In this document: positions 26,238 through 37,980 of the stretch, in pieces
How positions within the stretch are numbered: position 1 is the first letter of the stretch
Layout: the number at the start of each line of letters is the position of its first letter
Source of the DNA: Dichomitus squalens LYAD-421 SS1
Lineage: Eukaryota; Basidiomycota; Agaricomycetes; Polyporales; Polyporaceae
NCBI RefSeq assembly: GCF_000275845.1
Contig: NW_006766884.1
Coordinates: forward strand, 1,078,193-1,142,192
Direction: 5' to 3'
DNA: 64,000 nucleotides
Position numbers and translations under genes: made by a program
The notes under the pieces: generated by a model
The model's input: the letters and a program-made list of their open reading frames with translations, nothing else
Database searches by the model: none
What the model was told of the DNA's origin: nothing

Positions 26238-27622
26238 AGTCCACGGAGCGTCCAGCGTGGATATCCTTCAGGTGGCTTGGAGCAGGCTGCAGCCTCTCTT
26301 GGGTAGACCCTTCCTCTGGGACACACGGTCGGCCGCTATTATAACTCAGCGGGTGAGACATCTGGAAACCCGCCGAGCTATGGATATGTCGAAGCAGCGG
26401 TCAGACCGGATCGCGGGCTCATTGTGCGGTGCACCACTGAGTCGACCTTCCTGCGACGTCATCGTGTTTTCGCGCGGCATTTCCATGTCGCGCCGCGCAA
26501 TCTCTGGGGCACACGAGCCTCGTGCGTGCCCGGTCGCCCGGTCAGCAGACCGAACGCCCTTATATAGCTAACTTATCATGTACGACTGCTCATATCACTA
26601 CTGCTGCAGCCCTATCGCCGTCGTGGTCCGTACGTATCTTCCATTCAAGCTCTGTTGTTATCTTCATATCCGCATCGACGTCCCCATTTGCCTCTACATT
26701 CGCGTTTCCGCATGTTATACTGTATCATTAAGTACATACATTCCATACAGAGTCATTTATCGTACAATATGATAGTCTATTGAAAATAATCGGTGATGAG
26801 TCGTTTCTGCTCGGTCTTCGTTGGCGGATTGGCGTTCCGACGCAAGCGACTGGCCACTCAGCGTCGAGCAGCCAGCCAGCCAATGACAGCTTGCGAGCGG
26901 GGTGTCACGGTCATCTGCTACTAGCTCGAGCCTCCGATCCGTGTCGCCATCACCGTTTTCTGCGCCACAAACGACCTCGATCCACTGTGCACGAACACGG
27001 CGAGGCTGCGGGCGCAAACGCCTCACTTAACCCCCCTTCGCACCACGCACCGTTCCTTCCTACGAACTTCGTGGGCCTGGAGCAGGGCCGTCACACCGTG
27101 ACTGCACAGAGAGGTTAGGGTTTTGGCTCTGGACCCCACCAGCACGTGAGCACAATAGGAAGGTTGGATGTGACAGGCGCTCTTGGCGTGTTTGTGGGAC
27201 GCGCCGCGTGTGACGCCACGCCTTGTTCTCTCAATAGACGTGCGCTTGGCGAATGGCTCCCTTTGTGCGCAGAAGAATAAGCTGAGTGCCCGCCTTGGTG
27301 TGCTCCACCGTGGAAAACGCGCGCGATAATAGGAGGCCCCACCGTGGGGTTGGCACGTTCTCTCGATCTCTCCTCGAGACCTTGTTCAGCTCGGTGTCTC
27401 TGTTGCGGTTTCCTTCCTCCGCCGCGCCCCCTGGCTCTGAGAGCTCTCCTGTTTGACGGTCTGTCCGAGGTTGGTCTGTGGCCGCCTCGCGCTTTGGTTC
27501 TAGTTTCCCGCCTGGCCGCGTTCTATTCTTCAGTCCACGGCTAACCGCCCTAGTCGGCTCGTAACGCTGTCCTCTCGTTTCCTTCAAGACTTTTCACGAC
27601 CAGCAGGCCTCTGCAATACCTT
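26238..27622. other. long intergenic region, no gene recognised
   Basis: About 1.4 kb has mixed composition. An AT-richer block at 26560-26780 has a TATATAG and is probably 3' flank of the PP4R1-like gene. Frames on both strands are short, with erratic amino acids. The last ~200 bp are C/T-rich and likely the promoter of the next gene. Confidence 0.4.
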
Positions 27623-29074
27623 ATGACGCATGGAGCTATCTCCAGGATTCCGCAGAGTGAGAACGGGGGTGTTCGGTGAGTCTCGTTCGCATCTCGATGA
27701 GCCGGGTGGTTGGATTGACCGTCGTGGCTAGCTTTGACCACGTTTGTCAGCGTGCTATGGGTCGTGCTCTTGTCTGTGGAGATATTCGTGCTCTATGACC
27801 GTTCCGATGCGGCCCAGAGTGAGCAAGGTTGTTCGTCGGTCTTGGGCGCGAGCTGACGAAGGTGCACCCGTTGTGCCGCCAGGGAACCTCGTGGCCATAC
27901 TCATATTCATAAACGCTATCACGGCGATCATGCTACCAGTCTTGTGAGTACGAGAGGTACGGTACTTCAATAATCTACTTACTTTGCGTACAGGTCTATC
28001 TTCCAGTTCAGAGCGTGGCTGGACGCGGCTAGACTGCTCTTTCTCCTAATGATACACATCGGTGAGTGTTACCTGTCTGCATGCAGACTTCTCCGTATAG
28101 CCCTGTTGCTGACACGCAGCAGGAACTGCACTGCTGTTCACCATTTGGAACGCGACTTTTCAATGCCCCGCAGATGGTCAGCGTTCAGGCTCTTCGCTCG
28201 TGTGACGTGTTTGACATATAGTCTTTCCAGCATCACAACGTAGAGATTGTCGCAGTGTCAATATCGCGATAGTGGCCTGTGCCTGGGTCGTGCCGTTTCT
28301 ACGTGCGTTTTCGAATTTTGATCATCCATCCATCCACTCAAACAATCCTGTGCAGTGATATGGTACGCGGCATTCCTGGCCGTAACATATCGCATGTGGC
28401 ATAACGATCGAAAGAAACCCGACGAGGAGCTGTCTGAGAAGCGCTTGTCAGAGCTGCCAATGATGTTACCTTCCTCTCGACGCCCTTCATTGGGTCCGGA
28501 GATGCAGCTGTCCTCCAACGCCAGCAACGTGCTGCCGGCGTCGCGCAAGCCGCCTCCTCCGCCACTGCAGCGGCCCCCACATCCACTTCCGCTCCCGCCT
28601 GGTGCGCAGCCGCCGGCCCATTCCCATCCCCCACCTCAGCCCAATCAGCCGATATATCGACCTCACCAACAGCGCATACCTTCCACTCCAACGCCATCAT
28701 ATCTGTCAAATCCGCGGTCGTCTAATACGTCAGCGGCTTCGCATTCGTCTCGGGTCGTGTCGACACGGTGGTCACAACCGCTGTCGATCCCGTCTGCATA
28801 CTCTTCATCACAGCCATCGCCTCGGACCTCGCACATCTCACGCCCATCACTAATTGTACAGACATCTGTCCGCCAGCCATCGCAGCCGCTTTCGGCACGT
28901 CCACCGTCCCATCAGCCATCTCCCTCGACATCCCATGGACACTCACGATCATCTTCCCATGCCCGCTTAATAGCAATGGCACTGCCACCCTCCCAGCCTG
29001 CTGATGAAACCGGCGATGACTCTTCTCCGAGGTCTTCAGGAAGACTCTCCAAGCCTGCGCCTTGGGCGTATTAA
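27623..29074 (+). CDS. four-TM membrane protein with Ser/Pro-rich tail, unknown
   Basis: Exons 27623-27675, 27751-27818, 27883-27943, 27994-28061, 28123-28176, 28222-28302 and 28356-29074 give 367 aa. The six 5' exons are tiny (53-81 nt) and together make four hydrophobic segments: VLWVVLLSVEIFVLY, NLVAILIFINAITAIMLPVL, LLFLLMIHIGTALLFTIW and IAIVACAWVVPFL running into LIWYAAFLAVTY. From about residue 155 the protein is disordered, with polyproline (KPPPPPLQRPP) and Ser/His/Gln/Pro-rich sequence. ATG 27623 is chosen because it alone gives the right phase into the first TM exon. I do not recognise a family. The topology resembles MARVEL-like or small fungal plasma-membrane scaffold proteins, but that is only shape. 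Proline-rich tails often bind SH3 or EVH1 domains (inference). Confidence 0.75.
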
Positions 29075-29485
29075 TGTATTATATGCATGTGTAGCTTAAG
29101 CTGTATCGATACTGACATCCTATGAACATATACGTCTCTACGATGAGCACACCAGTCAGGTTACCTATTTTGACGCGCTGTCAGGATGTCAGTGTGCACA
29201 TAGCAGGTGGCGGTCACTGTCGCCGCTGGCTGTGGGCGGCACGCGGCCTAGAATATTGTGCAGTTTTAATATTAATCTGGCCACGTGCGCGCACTTCCCC
29301 GTAAACTCTTTCACTCCCGAACCTCGGCCGTGGCCTCGCACCTACTCGTCAGAGGCCGGTTTCATGTCTTGATACTGCTTGCTTGGCTCCATTGCGACCC
29401 ACGAACTCCCTGTCTGGCGATCTTGGCCATCTTTGACACTACCGTTTGACGAATCCACCATAGACTGCGACAGGCGCTCGAGATT
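29075..29485. other. intergenic spacer
   Basis: These 411 bp lie between the four-TM gene and the IST1-TBC gene. An AT-rich block at 29075-29130 and at 29250-29280 is likely a 3' end and promoter. There is no gene in it on either strand. Confidence 0.4.
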
Positions 29486-32400
29486 ATGGCCGTTCAGTGG
29501 GACACGGGACGAGCGAAGGTGTGTTGGTTCCGTATAGGCTTAACGATGCGGAATGTTCAGGTCAAACGACGTATCAGGCCCAGCTACGGCTTACGGCCCA
29601 GCGGTTGGGGCAGCTGCAAGACCGGATGGACTCCCAAGCGCAGATCACACAAAGAGATGTCGCGACCCTCCTACAACAGGGGAACATTGCACTGGCACGG
29701 GCGAAGGCACAAAAGCTGATGAAGGAGGACGTCAAGAGCGATCTGCTACAGACTCTGGAGATGCACGTTGGCGTCATTCTGGGACACCTGAACGAGCTGG
29801 AGCGGAGGTGCGCATGATAGGGCTTGTGCCGACGCGTCTTCCCTGCTCACACTGCCTCTACCCCTGCCTCAGTGACACGCCGAGTCCTATCATGACAGAG
29901 GCTGCTTCAAGTATCATTTATGCTGGCCTGCAGATTGAGTCGAAAGGTGCGCGCCGTCCACAGTTTTTTCGTTCCGTGTGCCGTGCCCCGATGGGCTGAT
30001 GTCAAGTAATGCTCTCATAGACCTCCATAATGTCCGGGAATTCCTTATGCAGGCGCTGGGACCTGACTTCACTCGTTCCGCAATTACGAACCAGGATAAC
30101 CACGTGTCGTCGAGAGTGAGTATTCCCTTCCTGTGTCTTCAGGAAGTTCCTAAGAAGGCGTAGGTGCTCCGAGCGGTCAATGCTCCTCCACCGACCGCGG
30201 CGAGGCTGGACGCGTACCTATATGGGATAGCGCGCACATACAACGTTCAATGGCTTCCCGACCTATCTCCGGAACAGAAGTAAGAGCATGCTTGCGTCAT
30301 GGGAGTATGAATGGACGCGTACTGAGCCCGAGCCGTGCAGGGTGAATGCTCTGTCCCCCATCGTGGACCCGGAGATTGTCAACGAGGTGGACCTTGCCAA
30401 TCTCCGTCGACTATGCGCTCATGGTGAGCACACGAGTATGTGGAGAAGCTCCTAGATGGGCGATATTGAGAGAAGCACAGGCCTTCCGTCACACCCACCT
30501 TGGTTGCGTCCCCGGGTTTGGCGGTGAGTGGCTTCATGTTTGATTGTGGCTCCTTCTATGTTGAACACGGGGCAGGCTGCTTCTTGGTACACTGCCTGTG
30601 GACAAGGCTGCATGGCGGAAGGAGTCTCGTACGCAGAGGGACAACTACTACGTAAGTCCAAGGACGCGTCATGTGTAATTCAGATGCTCAGTGTAGGCTA
30701 GGATCTTGTCCGGAGATTGCTTGAGCCGCTATCATCCTTGCCGGACCCAATAGATCCGCTCTCGTCCACTGATCAAGCCATACTGGATGTCTTCAACGAA
30801 CTTTCCATGGTTCCGCCTAGCTTGCTGGCTACCCTGGAAGAAGAGTCTGAGCCTTGTCCGCAATGCCCCCTAGACGAGGATGCGCTAGAAGATATCAAAA
30901 TCGCCTGCGCAGGCCACTTGGACGCTCGCCTGCGCGTCATTCGCGCGAAGGAGGCGGAGGATTCGACAGAACCGTCCTCCAATGGCACCCCCGAAATCCG
31001 CCTAGACACTACTCCCGAAATCCGGCTCGACGCGACTCCGGAGGTTCGACTGGAAGAGCCTTCACCGACCAAGACGGAGGCGCAGGAACACGCGGTCGAC
31101 GATACGCTGTCTGTGCCGGACTCAGAGCACTCTGGCGTTTCGACGACCCTCCTCCCGTCGAGGCAGTACACGTCCTTCAGCGCTAACAACAAGCACTCGT
31201 CTGCTCTCCTTCGGTTGCTGTACATCCATTCGTGTCTCAACCCGGCGAACCGCTCTCCGCAGATCGGCTCTCTGCTGGTCCCCATCTATGCTGCGTTTGT
31301 GGAAGAAGTGGATCCTGAGGATGTCCCTCATGTCGAGGCGGATACGTTCTGGGTGTTCGAGTCCATGGTCGGAGAGTTCTCAGAGCTGGAGGACGAGCAG
31401 AATGGCACTGTCTGGGTTCAGAAGTTGAGCGACCGTTTGCGATGGGCTGATGACGAGCTTGCGGACGATCTGGTGTGTAGCCTTTGTGCTCTCACAAAGA
31501 CATTGTCTTACATTTTTACGTACAGGCTACCAAGGGGCTTGATCCCGGACTCCCTCACTACTCCTTGTATGTGCTTCACCCTGTCTAACGTCACTGTCGC
31601 TGATCATTTTCTCAGCCGTTGGCTGATCCCACTGCTCACCCACACGTTACCGCTGCCTGCTGTGCTGATGGTTTGGGATGCCCTGTTCTCCCGTCCCATG
31701 CGGCAGCGGGATGAGAACCCAAAGCTGGAGTACCTTGTAGATGTATGCACTAGCATGTTAGTGTCAGCACGAGGCACCCTACTGCAGTGAGTTCATTTGT
31801 TCCTTCGTGATTGTCCCAGTAACCCATGCCCCGGGCTGTAGACTGGGTAGGGGACATCGTAAGCAACAGTATCTCTGGTCGGACGAGGTCACTGCTATCC
31901 CATCCACGGCCTTTGGCGAGAGAGAGCTCGAGGAGGCGTTCATTGAGGGCATGGCGTTCCTCCAGAAATACCCTCTTGATGCTGTGGGCGGCATCGAGAA
32001 GGTGTTGCAGACAGCTTACGATCTCGCTTCACAACGAGCAGCCACTGTCAGCCCCACGTCCAACGGCGCTGTCGGACTTGGAGCCCGCCTCCGAGACACG
32101 GTCTGGAAGAGCATGTCGTCCAGCTTGGAGTCTCATCCTGAGGAGGAGGATGAGAGTGAAGAGGAGACAGACGAAGAGTATGATGAGAATCCGACGCCTC
32201 AACCCCAGTCTAGCACATTATCTGCACGTCTAGCGAATACCGTGTGGCGCGGCATCACCAATCAAAGCGCAGTGGATGTTCCCTCCCATTCACCCAGCCC
32301 AACCTCTTCACCTCTGCCATCACCGGGTTTGGTGCCTTCTCTATCAGCTCCCCCTGTCCCTCCGAAACAGACAGTCGTCGATGCCGCTGCTCGTGGGAAG

Positions 32401-33990
32401 AACATGTTCTGGGGCTACGCCGAGAAGCTCAAGGATTCGGACGCTGCGGCGACTTTCGCTAAAGTGAGCACGAATTGGAGGGTGAAAGCCCTCGACGCCT
32501 GGTCGAAGCCTCGGACCGAAGCCCCAGCCCCTCTGCCTAGCCCTCTACCGCCACCCGCTGCGTCTCAGTCTGCGCCCTCCCTTTCTTCCATCGTGGATCA
32601 CGCTCGCAGCATCTCCTTGACTGCCCTGACCCGCTCGTCACCTAAACCTCCCGATGACAAGAGGGGATCGTTGCCCCTCAACGCTCGGCCGGACAATTAC
32701 TCGCCCCCTCCCCGACCAGCTGTCTTCCGTCCGGTCAGAGATAGCATATTCGTAGCCTCGCCCATTAGTCGGAGCAATGAACCATCGCCTGTGTCCGATT
32801 CTGGCTCTATGGGGAGCCAAAGCCTCCGTGGATCGCTATCTTCGTCGTTCAAACTCCCCTCTGACAAGGCTGCTTCCCGCTCAAGCTCTGGCCCTCGACC
32901 TCTGCTACTGAACTCGTCATCTCTTTTGACTGGAGCCTCCAGCCCTGCGAGTCCCGCACGGTCCCCCATTTCGCCATCTGCGGAGTCGAAATGGGTGGAG
33001 TCAGTGCGCGCGAAGCGTTCCATTGATCACCGTGCATCCCAGTCTTCGATCTCTTCTCTTTCTCCTTCGGAAACCTTCCGCCCAAAGAGGGTGGGCACTC
33101 AATCAGACTTTGACTCGGACTCCGGGAGCACCAGCAGGGTGGTGCCAATAAACCGCAACAAATCCCCTTCCCCAATGGCACGAGTGTCCAGGCGGCCGCC
33201 ATCGAGAAGTTCAATCAGTCCTCCGTCGCCACCCAAGACCCACCGTCGTCTCCCAACCGAAAGTTCGGCCCCCGAAGACAACGCGCACGGCGGCTGGGCT
33301 CGTGTGGAGCCTCTAGACTCGCCAACCACGATCGCTTCCCCACCTCCCGGTACACCTGACGCGGCGACCACATTGTTCGATGACGTGCGTGTCAAACAGC
33401 CTGAGTCTCAGCGGCAACGAGGCTCCGTCGTGCTCCCTGAGAGCAACGACATAACGTTAGCGAGTCCGGCTCCTGAGAGCAAGCTTGCACGTCGATCAGC
33501 GACTATCTCACGGGCTGCGCGCGATGCAGAAGCTTCCGACTCCTCCGCGACGGAACCTGCTTCTAAGAACCCAAACCTCCGCAGGAAACGCTTCCCACCG
33601 CGCCTGCAGTCGCTGCGCAACTCGCGAAGTACGCCGGAGCCCGTGCCCGCTCTACCTACGCACTCGTACACTCTGGACGTGCCGGCGGATGATCACGAGG
33701 TGGAGAATGCGACCACCCCGCGTGCGAACACCTTCGACGCGCAGATGGTCATGCCACCGTCTCCTCGGTCCAGGCGCACACGCAAGATCTCAGGCGGGGA
33801 GGGAGAAGCACCTGCCCGAACCCGCAAGATCTCCAACGAGGGTCGCACGCGTAAGCTATCGAACGAGGGCAGGCGGAAAGTCTCTGCTGAGCGCGATACG
33901 AAGCAGAAACGGGAGAGCGCCGCGGTCGAGGGTGACGACGAGGGCTATAACGACTTGCTGAGCGCATACGAGAGCGAAGACGCGGTGTAG
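29486..33990 (+). CDS. IST1 domain fused to a TBC (RabGAP-like) domain
   Basis: Twelve exons close to 1293 aa: 29486-29518, 29578-29807, 29873-29946, 30021-30115, 30164-30279, 30341-30423, 30481-30523, 30576-30651, 30702-31472, 31526-31566, 31616-31786 and 31842-33990. Residues ~12-185 are IST1/DUF292-like: AQLRLTAQRLGQLQDRMD, DVATLLQQGNIALARAKA, LEMHVGVIL, REFLMQALGPDF. From ~205 the TBC fold begins (HPPWLRPRVWRLLLGTLP, RDNYYDLVRRLLEP) and ends near 577 (GLDPGLPHYSFRWLIPLL, VLMVWDALFSRP). I do not see IxxDxxR or YxQ, the two catalytic fingers, so GAP activity is doubtful. Residues 640-1293 are Ser/Pro-rich and disordered. Known roles: IST1 binds ESCRT-III/Vps4, and TBC proteins regulate Rabs. 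A link between MVB sorting and Rab control is inferred. Confidence 0.85.
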
Positions 33991-34165
33991 GCGATGCCTG
34001 TATGCCCTGGACAGTGCGTTGTGCGAGGCGAGGCTGGGGATGACGTGCTCTCGCAACATGACTATTTATGAATCACAACTACGCTGCTAGCTTTGATCGT
34101 CGGACTGACATATTTATTTAGTGTCGAACGTCCAGTCTAGTATGCTATGCTGTTTGACTGAAATG

Positions 34166-34919
34166 TTATACCGATGGTTCTGTCCGTCGCTCGATTTCGA
34201 TCTGAAGGGCCTCTTGCACCCCGTGGTACACTTCAAGTAGGATGGGAAATCGTGGTAGTATGTTCTGCATACTCTTTCAGAGGTAGTTACTGAAGGAAGT
34301 AATGCTGTACTGACCTCAAATGCTACTTCGAGCTGAAGTGAACCTTCAAGTGTGCGGTTGATGGCGACACAATAGTAACGGACGTCCCAGCCGCGTAAGC
34401 CCTCATTGATAAGGAAATCTTCCAACGATGACCAGGGGACGAACTTGCGGGAAGCAAGCAGAGATACCCCTGCAAAGCCCTTGTGTGTCTCGAGTTGTAT
34501 ACCGATAGAAGGAAAGATAACCACAGACTCTGTATAAGGCAATGTTTAGCTCCCAAGTACGCCTTGAGGAGAAGCGATCGATGGCTCACTGACCCCACTG
34601 GATCTGGGTGGAGCGCGTGTACACGTATAGAAGTAGTACCATAAACAGCACCGCCATACCGGGGGTGGTTGAAGTCGCCTAAACCACGAAGTCAGTTGTG
34701 TACCGAAAAGTTGAAGTCAGCGTTTGGCTAGCATACCGCCTTCCAGCAGTATGCCACACCGGATACCACGCATGCATCTAGCCAGAGTCCGCCTATAGAG
34801 GGCAGCCTGCTGGCCGCGCGTCTACGCCCACCGGGGGCTTCTACCCTAAACTCCCTCCATCCGTAGCCGTCAATGATAGAAAACTCAGGATGCTCTTGCA
34901 GAGGTATGGTGCGTTTCAT
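34166..34919 (-). CDS. GPI15: GPI-GlcNAc transferase subunit PIG-H
   Basis: Exons 34919-34737, 34678-34594, 34529-34315 and 34264-34166 give 193 aa, the normal size. The N-terminal half has two hydrophobic segments (SIGGLWLDACVVSGVAYCW and MAVLFMVLLLLYVY) that make the family's membrane hairpin. The PIG-H domain follows: ESVVIFPSIGIQLETH, FVPWSSLEDFLINEGLRGW and DVRYYCVAI, then ILPRFPILLEVYHGVQEAL. Role: part of the ER complex that adds GlcNAc to phosphatidylinositol, the first step of GPI-anchor synthesis, on the cytosolic face. The complex's catalytic subunit is PIG-A. The gene is tail-to-tail with the IST1-TBC gene (175 bp between stops) and head-to-head with the GH5 gene. Confidence 0.92.
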
Positions 34920-35547
34920 TCATCAGAGCTCAGGATGAGCTAACGACGATCAAGCCTGGGTTGGTCGATGTGGATGAAGACTCGGACGACTTGTCGCAAG
35001 CGCCAAGCGCCACCACGCAGAACGCCACGGCTGTCACCGCCACCGCGTATGTCTTGCCGCTGCACTTCTTCTTCGTCGACGGTACTTGTCAGCAGCAATC
35101 ATCGTACGCCAACTGTGTTGCCCCTGTGATCGTTCTATGCACTCCTTTAGCGAGCGAAGTTGCGTTGATTATGGTGTGGGAATCTCATGCGGCTGGTTTG
35201 CTTGTCCGCCGAGCTGGTCTATGTCCGACGGCTTGACAACGCAACCGCCAGCTACCTACCCTTCACGTCCTCCAACGAGCCGAGCATAGCTTGCCTGCTT
35301 GTCGCACCACAACTGGATTTTGGCCGTGCCGTGCCGTTCGACGCTGATTCCCTGCTCATATTCTCCCCGGCTCCTCAGGCTCACTCGCGACAAATTACCT
35401 CTTTTGGACAAATGTCAGCCCCCCCGCCGATTGCGAACTATAGTCTGTCCAGATCCCAGCGAGAAGGTTAGTTGTCTACCATCTCCTCGGGCTACGACAC
35501 CGACCGTTCCTTTCTCCTCACACTCCTACTTTCTCTCTTTTATCGCC
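34920..35547. promoter_or_regulatory. divergent promoter region between PIG-H and GH5 genes
   Basis: These 628 bp separate two start codons on opposite strands. The right end is C/T-rich (TTTCTCCTCACACTCC, TTTCTCTC), as expected just before an ATG. Plus-strand frames crossing it lack known motifs. No other site is recognised. Confidence 0.45.
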
Positions 35548-37579
35548 ATGGTCTTGACGGCCAGGGGGTTCGCTGGCGTCCTCCAAGGACTTAGTTTGGC
35601 GCAGGGGTTATACAAACCATTTGGGTCGTTCACCGACAAACTTCCACTCTTTGAAGACGACACCAACAAAATGTCGGTCCCCACCACTCAAGACATCAAC
35701 CACGAGCCAGGAGCGGACTCGGACCTCCAAGGACAACCAGCTCCTCCGCTCGTCACGCAACTCGATGGGACTTCTAACTCTAGTTGCTACGTCCCGCCGT
35801 ATGACTCTTCAGATGTCGGCTCCCAAACATTCGCACCCTTCAACCAGTTCAAAGCCAATATCTACCGTTATAGGCAGCAGCAATCTGTGAACCTTGGCTC
35901 GTGGTAAGCGTCGATCCGCGGTACTTTCCACATACAGTAGTATCGAATAACGTGGGCTCTTCACAGGTTCGTTCATGAGCAGTGGATGACGCCTTCCCTC
36001 TTCAGCTGTGCTGCAGGCGACCAAGCTTCCGAGATAGACATTGCTTCTGGATGGGGTTCTCCCGAGGGGGCTCGCGCTGTTCTTGAACGACACTGGGACA
36101 CTTTCGTCAACGATACCGACTTCCAATACCTTGCAGACATTGGCATCAACACTGTTCGACTGCCAATAGGCTACTGGACCTTGGGACCCGACTTCTGTCA
36201 AGGAACGCCATACGAGAATGTCTCTACGGTCTATCAGAATTCATGGAGCCGAGTCGTGCGCGCTATCAACACAGCGGCGCAATATGGCATCGGCGTCCTG
36301 ATCGACCTTCACGGCGCACCCGGTAGCCAGAACGGACAGCCGCATTCCGGAATCTCTGACGGACAAGCTAATCTCTGGGGGAACGATGTGTACAAGAACA
36401 AGACCCTTGACGTTCTTACATTCCTTACTCAGCAACTCGTCAAAGTGACGAATGTCGCTGGCATCCAGATCCTCAATGAGCCGAATAACGTGGGCGAGCT
36501 GGCCGACTTCTGTAGGTCGTTCCTTGCGCTGACGACCTTACCGTGGCTCATTCTTGCAGACTCAACAGCGATTACTACCATGAGGCAGGTCGACCCGGCT
36601 GCGGCATCTCTTCCTCTATACATCCATGATGGCTTCGACTTGAACCGATTCAGTGCTTTCGTGGCCAACCGGACAGACTTCGTGGTTCAAGATCACCATT
36701 CATACTTCGTCTTCACGCCACCGGACGAAGCGGAGCCTGCATCTCAGCATACTTCTGATATCTATGGCGGCATCTCCCGGTCACTAGCTGGTGCATCTGC
36801 TCGCCAGCAAAGGAACTTGGTTGTCGACGAGTTCTCTTGCGCCCTAACCGACGAGAGCTTGGCGGACGAATCCGATCCTATCGAAGCTCGTAAAGACTTC
36901 TGTCAAGCCCAATTGGATGTTTACCGGAACACTACCGCTGGATGGGCTTTCTGGAGTGAGCCGGTTCCCCCCTGTCATTGATCTGAGACTCATCTATGCA
37001 GCTTACAACAAGGAGGATTGTTTCTCGGACCCTGGGTGGTGCTTCCGCGCGGCAGTGGGACAGAGCCTTCCATCGTCTTTCTTCACCTATGGCCAACTCC
37101 GTCCTCTAGCTGATCTCTCAAACATCTCTATCCTGTACGACCCGGCTACCACCCCGGGCTCTGCGTTATATGACATAGCGGCCGCTCTCGACTTCGCGTC
37201 CAATGCCACTTCTGCTACACCTTCCGCATCGGAACCCTCAACCACCGCGCCCCCTCTGGTGAGCCATCCGCGAGATTTTCACCGACGCCCAGGCCGGCGT
37301 GGTGATGACGATTCCGACCAACTGCCCGTGGATCCGACTGAGCGCGCCATTGCCAAAGGTTACTCGGACGGCTTCCTCACCGCGAAGATCTTTGCGCTCT
37401 TCGGGATGTCGAAGCTCGGTTTCACCGGACAGTACATTCGTGACAGCATTGCTCTGCTCGGCCCTATTGTCATCATGCCTGGGACGGAGCACTACTACGA
37501 ACACTGGTTCATGGCCGGCTTGACTGACGGAGAAGCTTTGATTAGCTCATATGTAAACACTACTCAGCCTATGTACTGA
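35548..37579 (+). CDS. GH5 exo-beta-1,3-glucanase-like protein
   Basis: Exons 35548-35903, 35967-36511, 36560-36955 and 37002-37579 give 624 aa. The domain begins with YRQQQSVNLGSWFVHEQWM and has the GH5 landmarks DIGINTVRLPIGYW, GIGVLIDLHGAPGSQNG, the acid/base Glu in QILNEPNN, DHHSY and the nucleophile Glu in LVVDEFSCAL. It hydrolyses terminal beta-1,3-glucose, acting on cell-wall glucan. No classical signal peptide is visible: the N-terminal ~110 residues are polar after MVLTARGFAGVLQG. After the catalytic barrel there is a Ser/Thr/Pro linker and an unusual ~110-residue C-terminal tail with a basic RRPGRRGDDD patch and FLTAKIFALFGMSKLGF. So an unconventional or intracellular location is possible. 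The junction reads AFWTYNKED at the last intron. Confidence 0.88.
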
Positions 37580-37980
37580 ACAATTTAGCGAGAAGCCTAT
37601 TCACAGCGACCTTGAGATCAGTCTGACAGAGGCGACTCGGACTGAAACACAGAATCGTCTGTACAAAGCTTTGATGTGGTAGAATATTTTACTGGGTATT
37701 AGTAGATACCTCAGGCGTTGTGCGTCGATTTGATGTCGAAATGCCGATAGGCATGTCGGATTTTGCCGACATATCTCTGGAGGTCACGTGGGAGGAGATT
37801 TCTGAGGGCAGCGGCGTCGAGCAAAGAGACGGACAGCATGCACTCGTCCTCGACGAGACTGCCTCCTCAACTACCATATCGTCTTCCTCACTTTCTAAAA
37901 ATCTCTCGTACGCTTCAATGCAGTATTGAGAGTCTTGCGAAATTACGCCCTACACTCTTACGGTCTAGTCTCTCCCAGCC
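37580..37980. other. intergenic spacer upstream of mitochondrial IF-2
   Basis: About 400 bp lie between the GH5 stop and the IF-2 start. It is AT-richer near 37680-37700 (3' end signals) and C/T-rich near 37960. Nothing else is seen. Confidence 0.4.

Noticed and set aside
30280..30480. Splitting the IST1-TBC model into two adjacent genes
   Set aside because: No in-frame ATG starts the TBC part, the local ATGs run into stops within a few codons, and exon phases mesh across the boundary. It is kept as one gene, with transcript evidence asked for.
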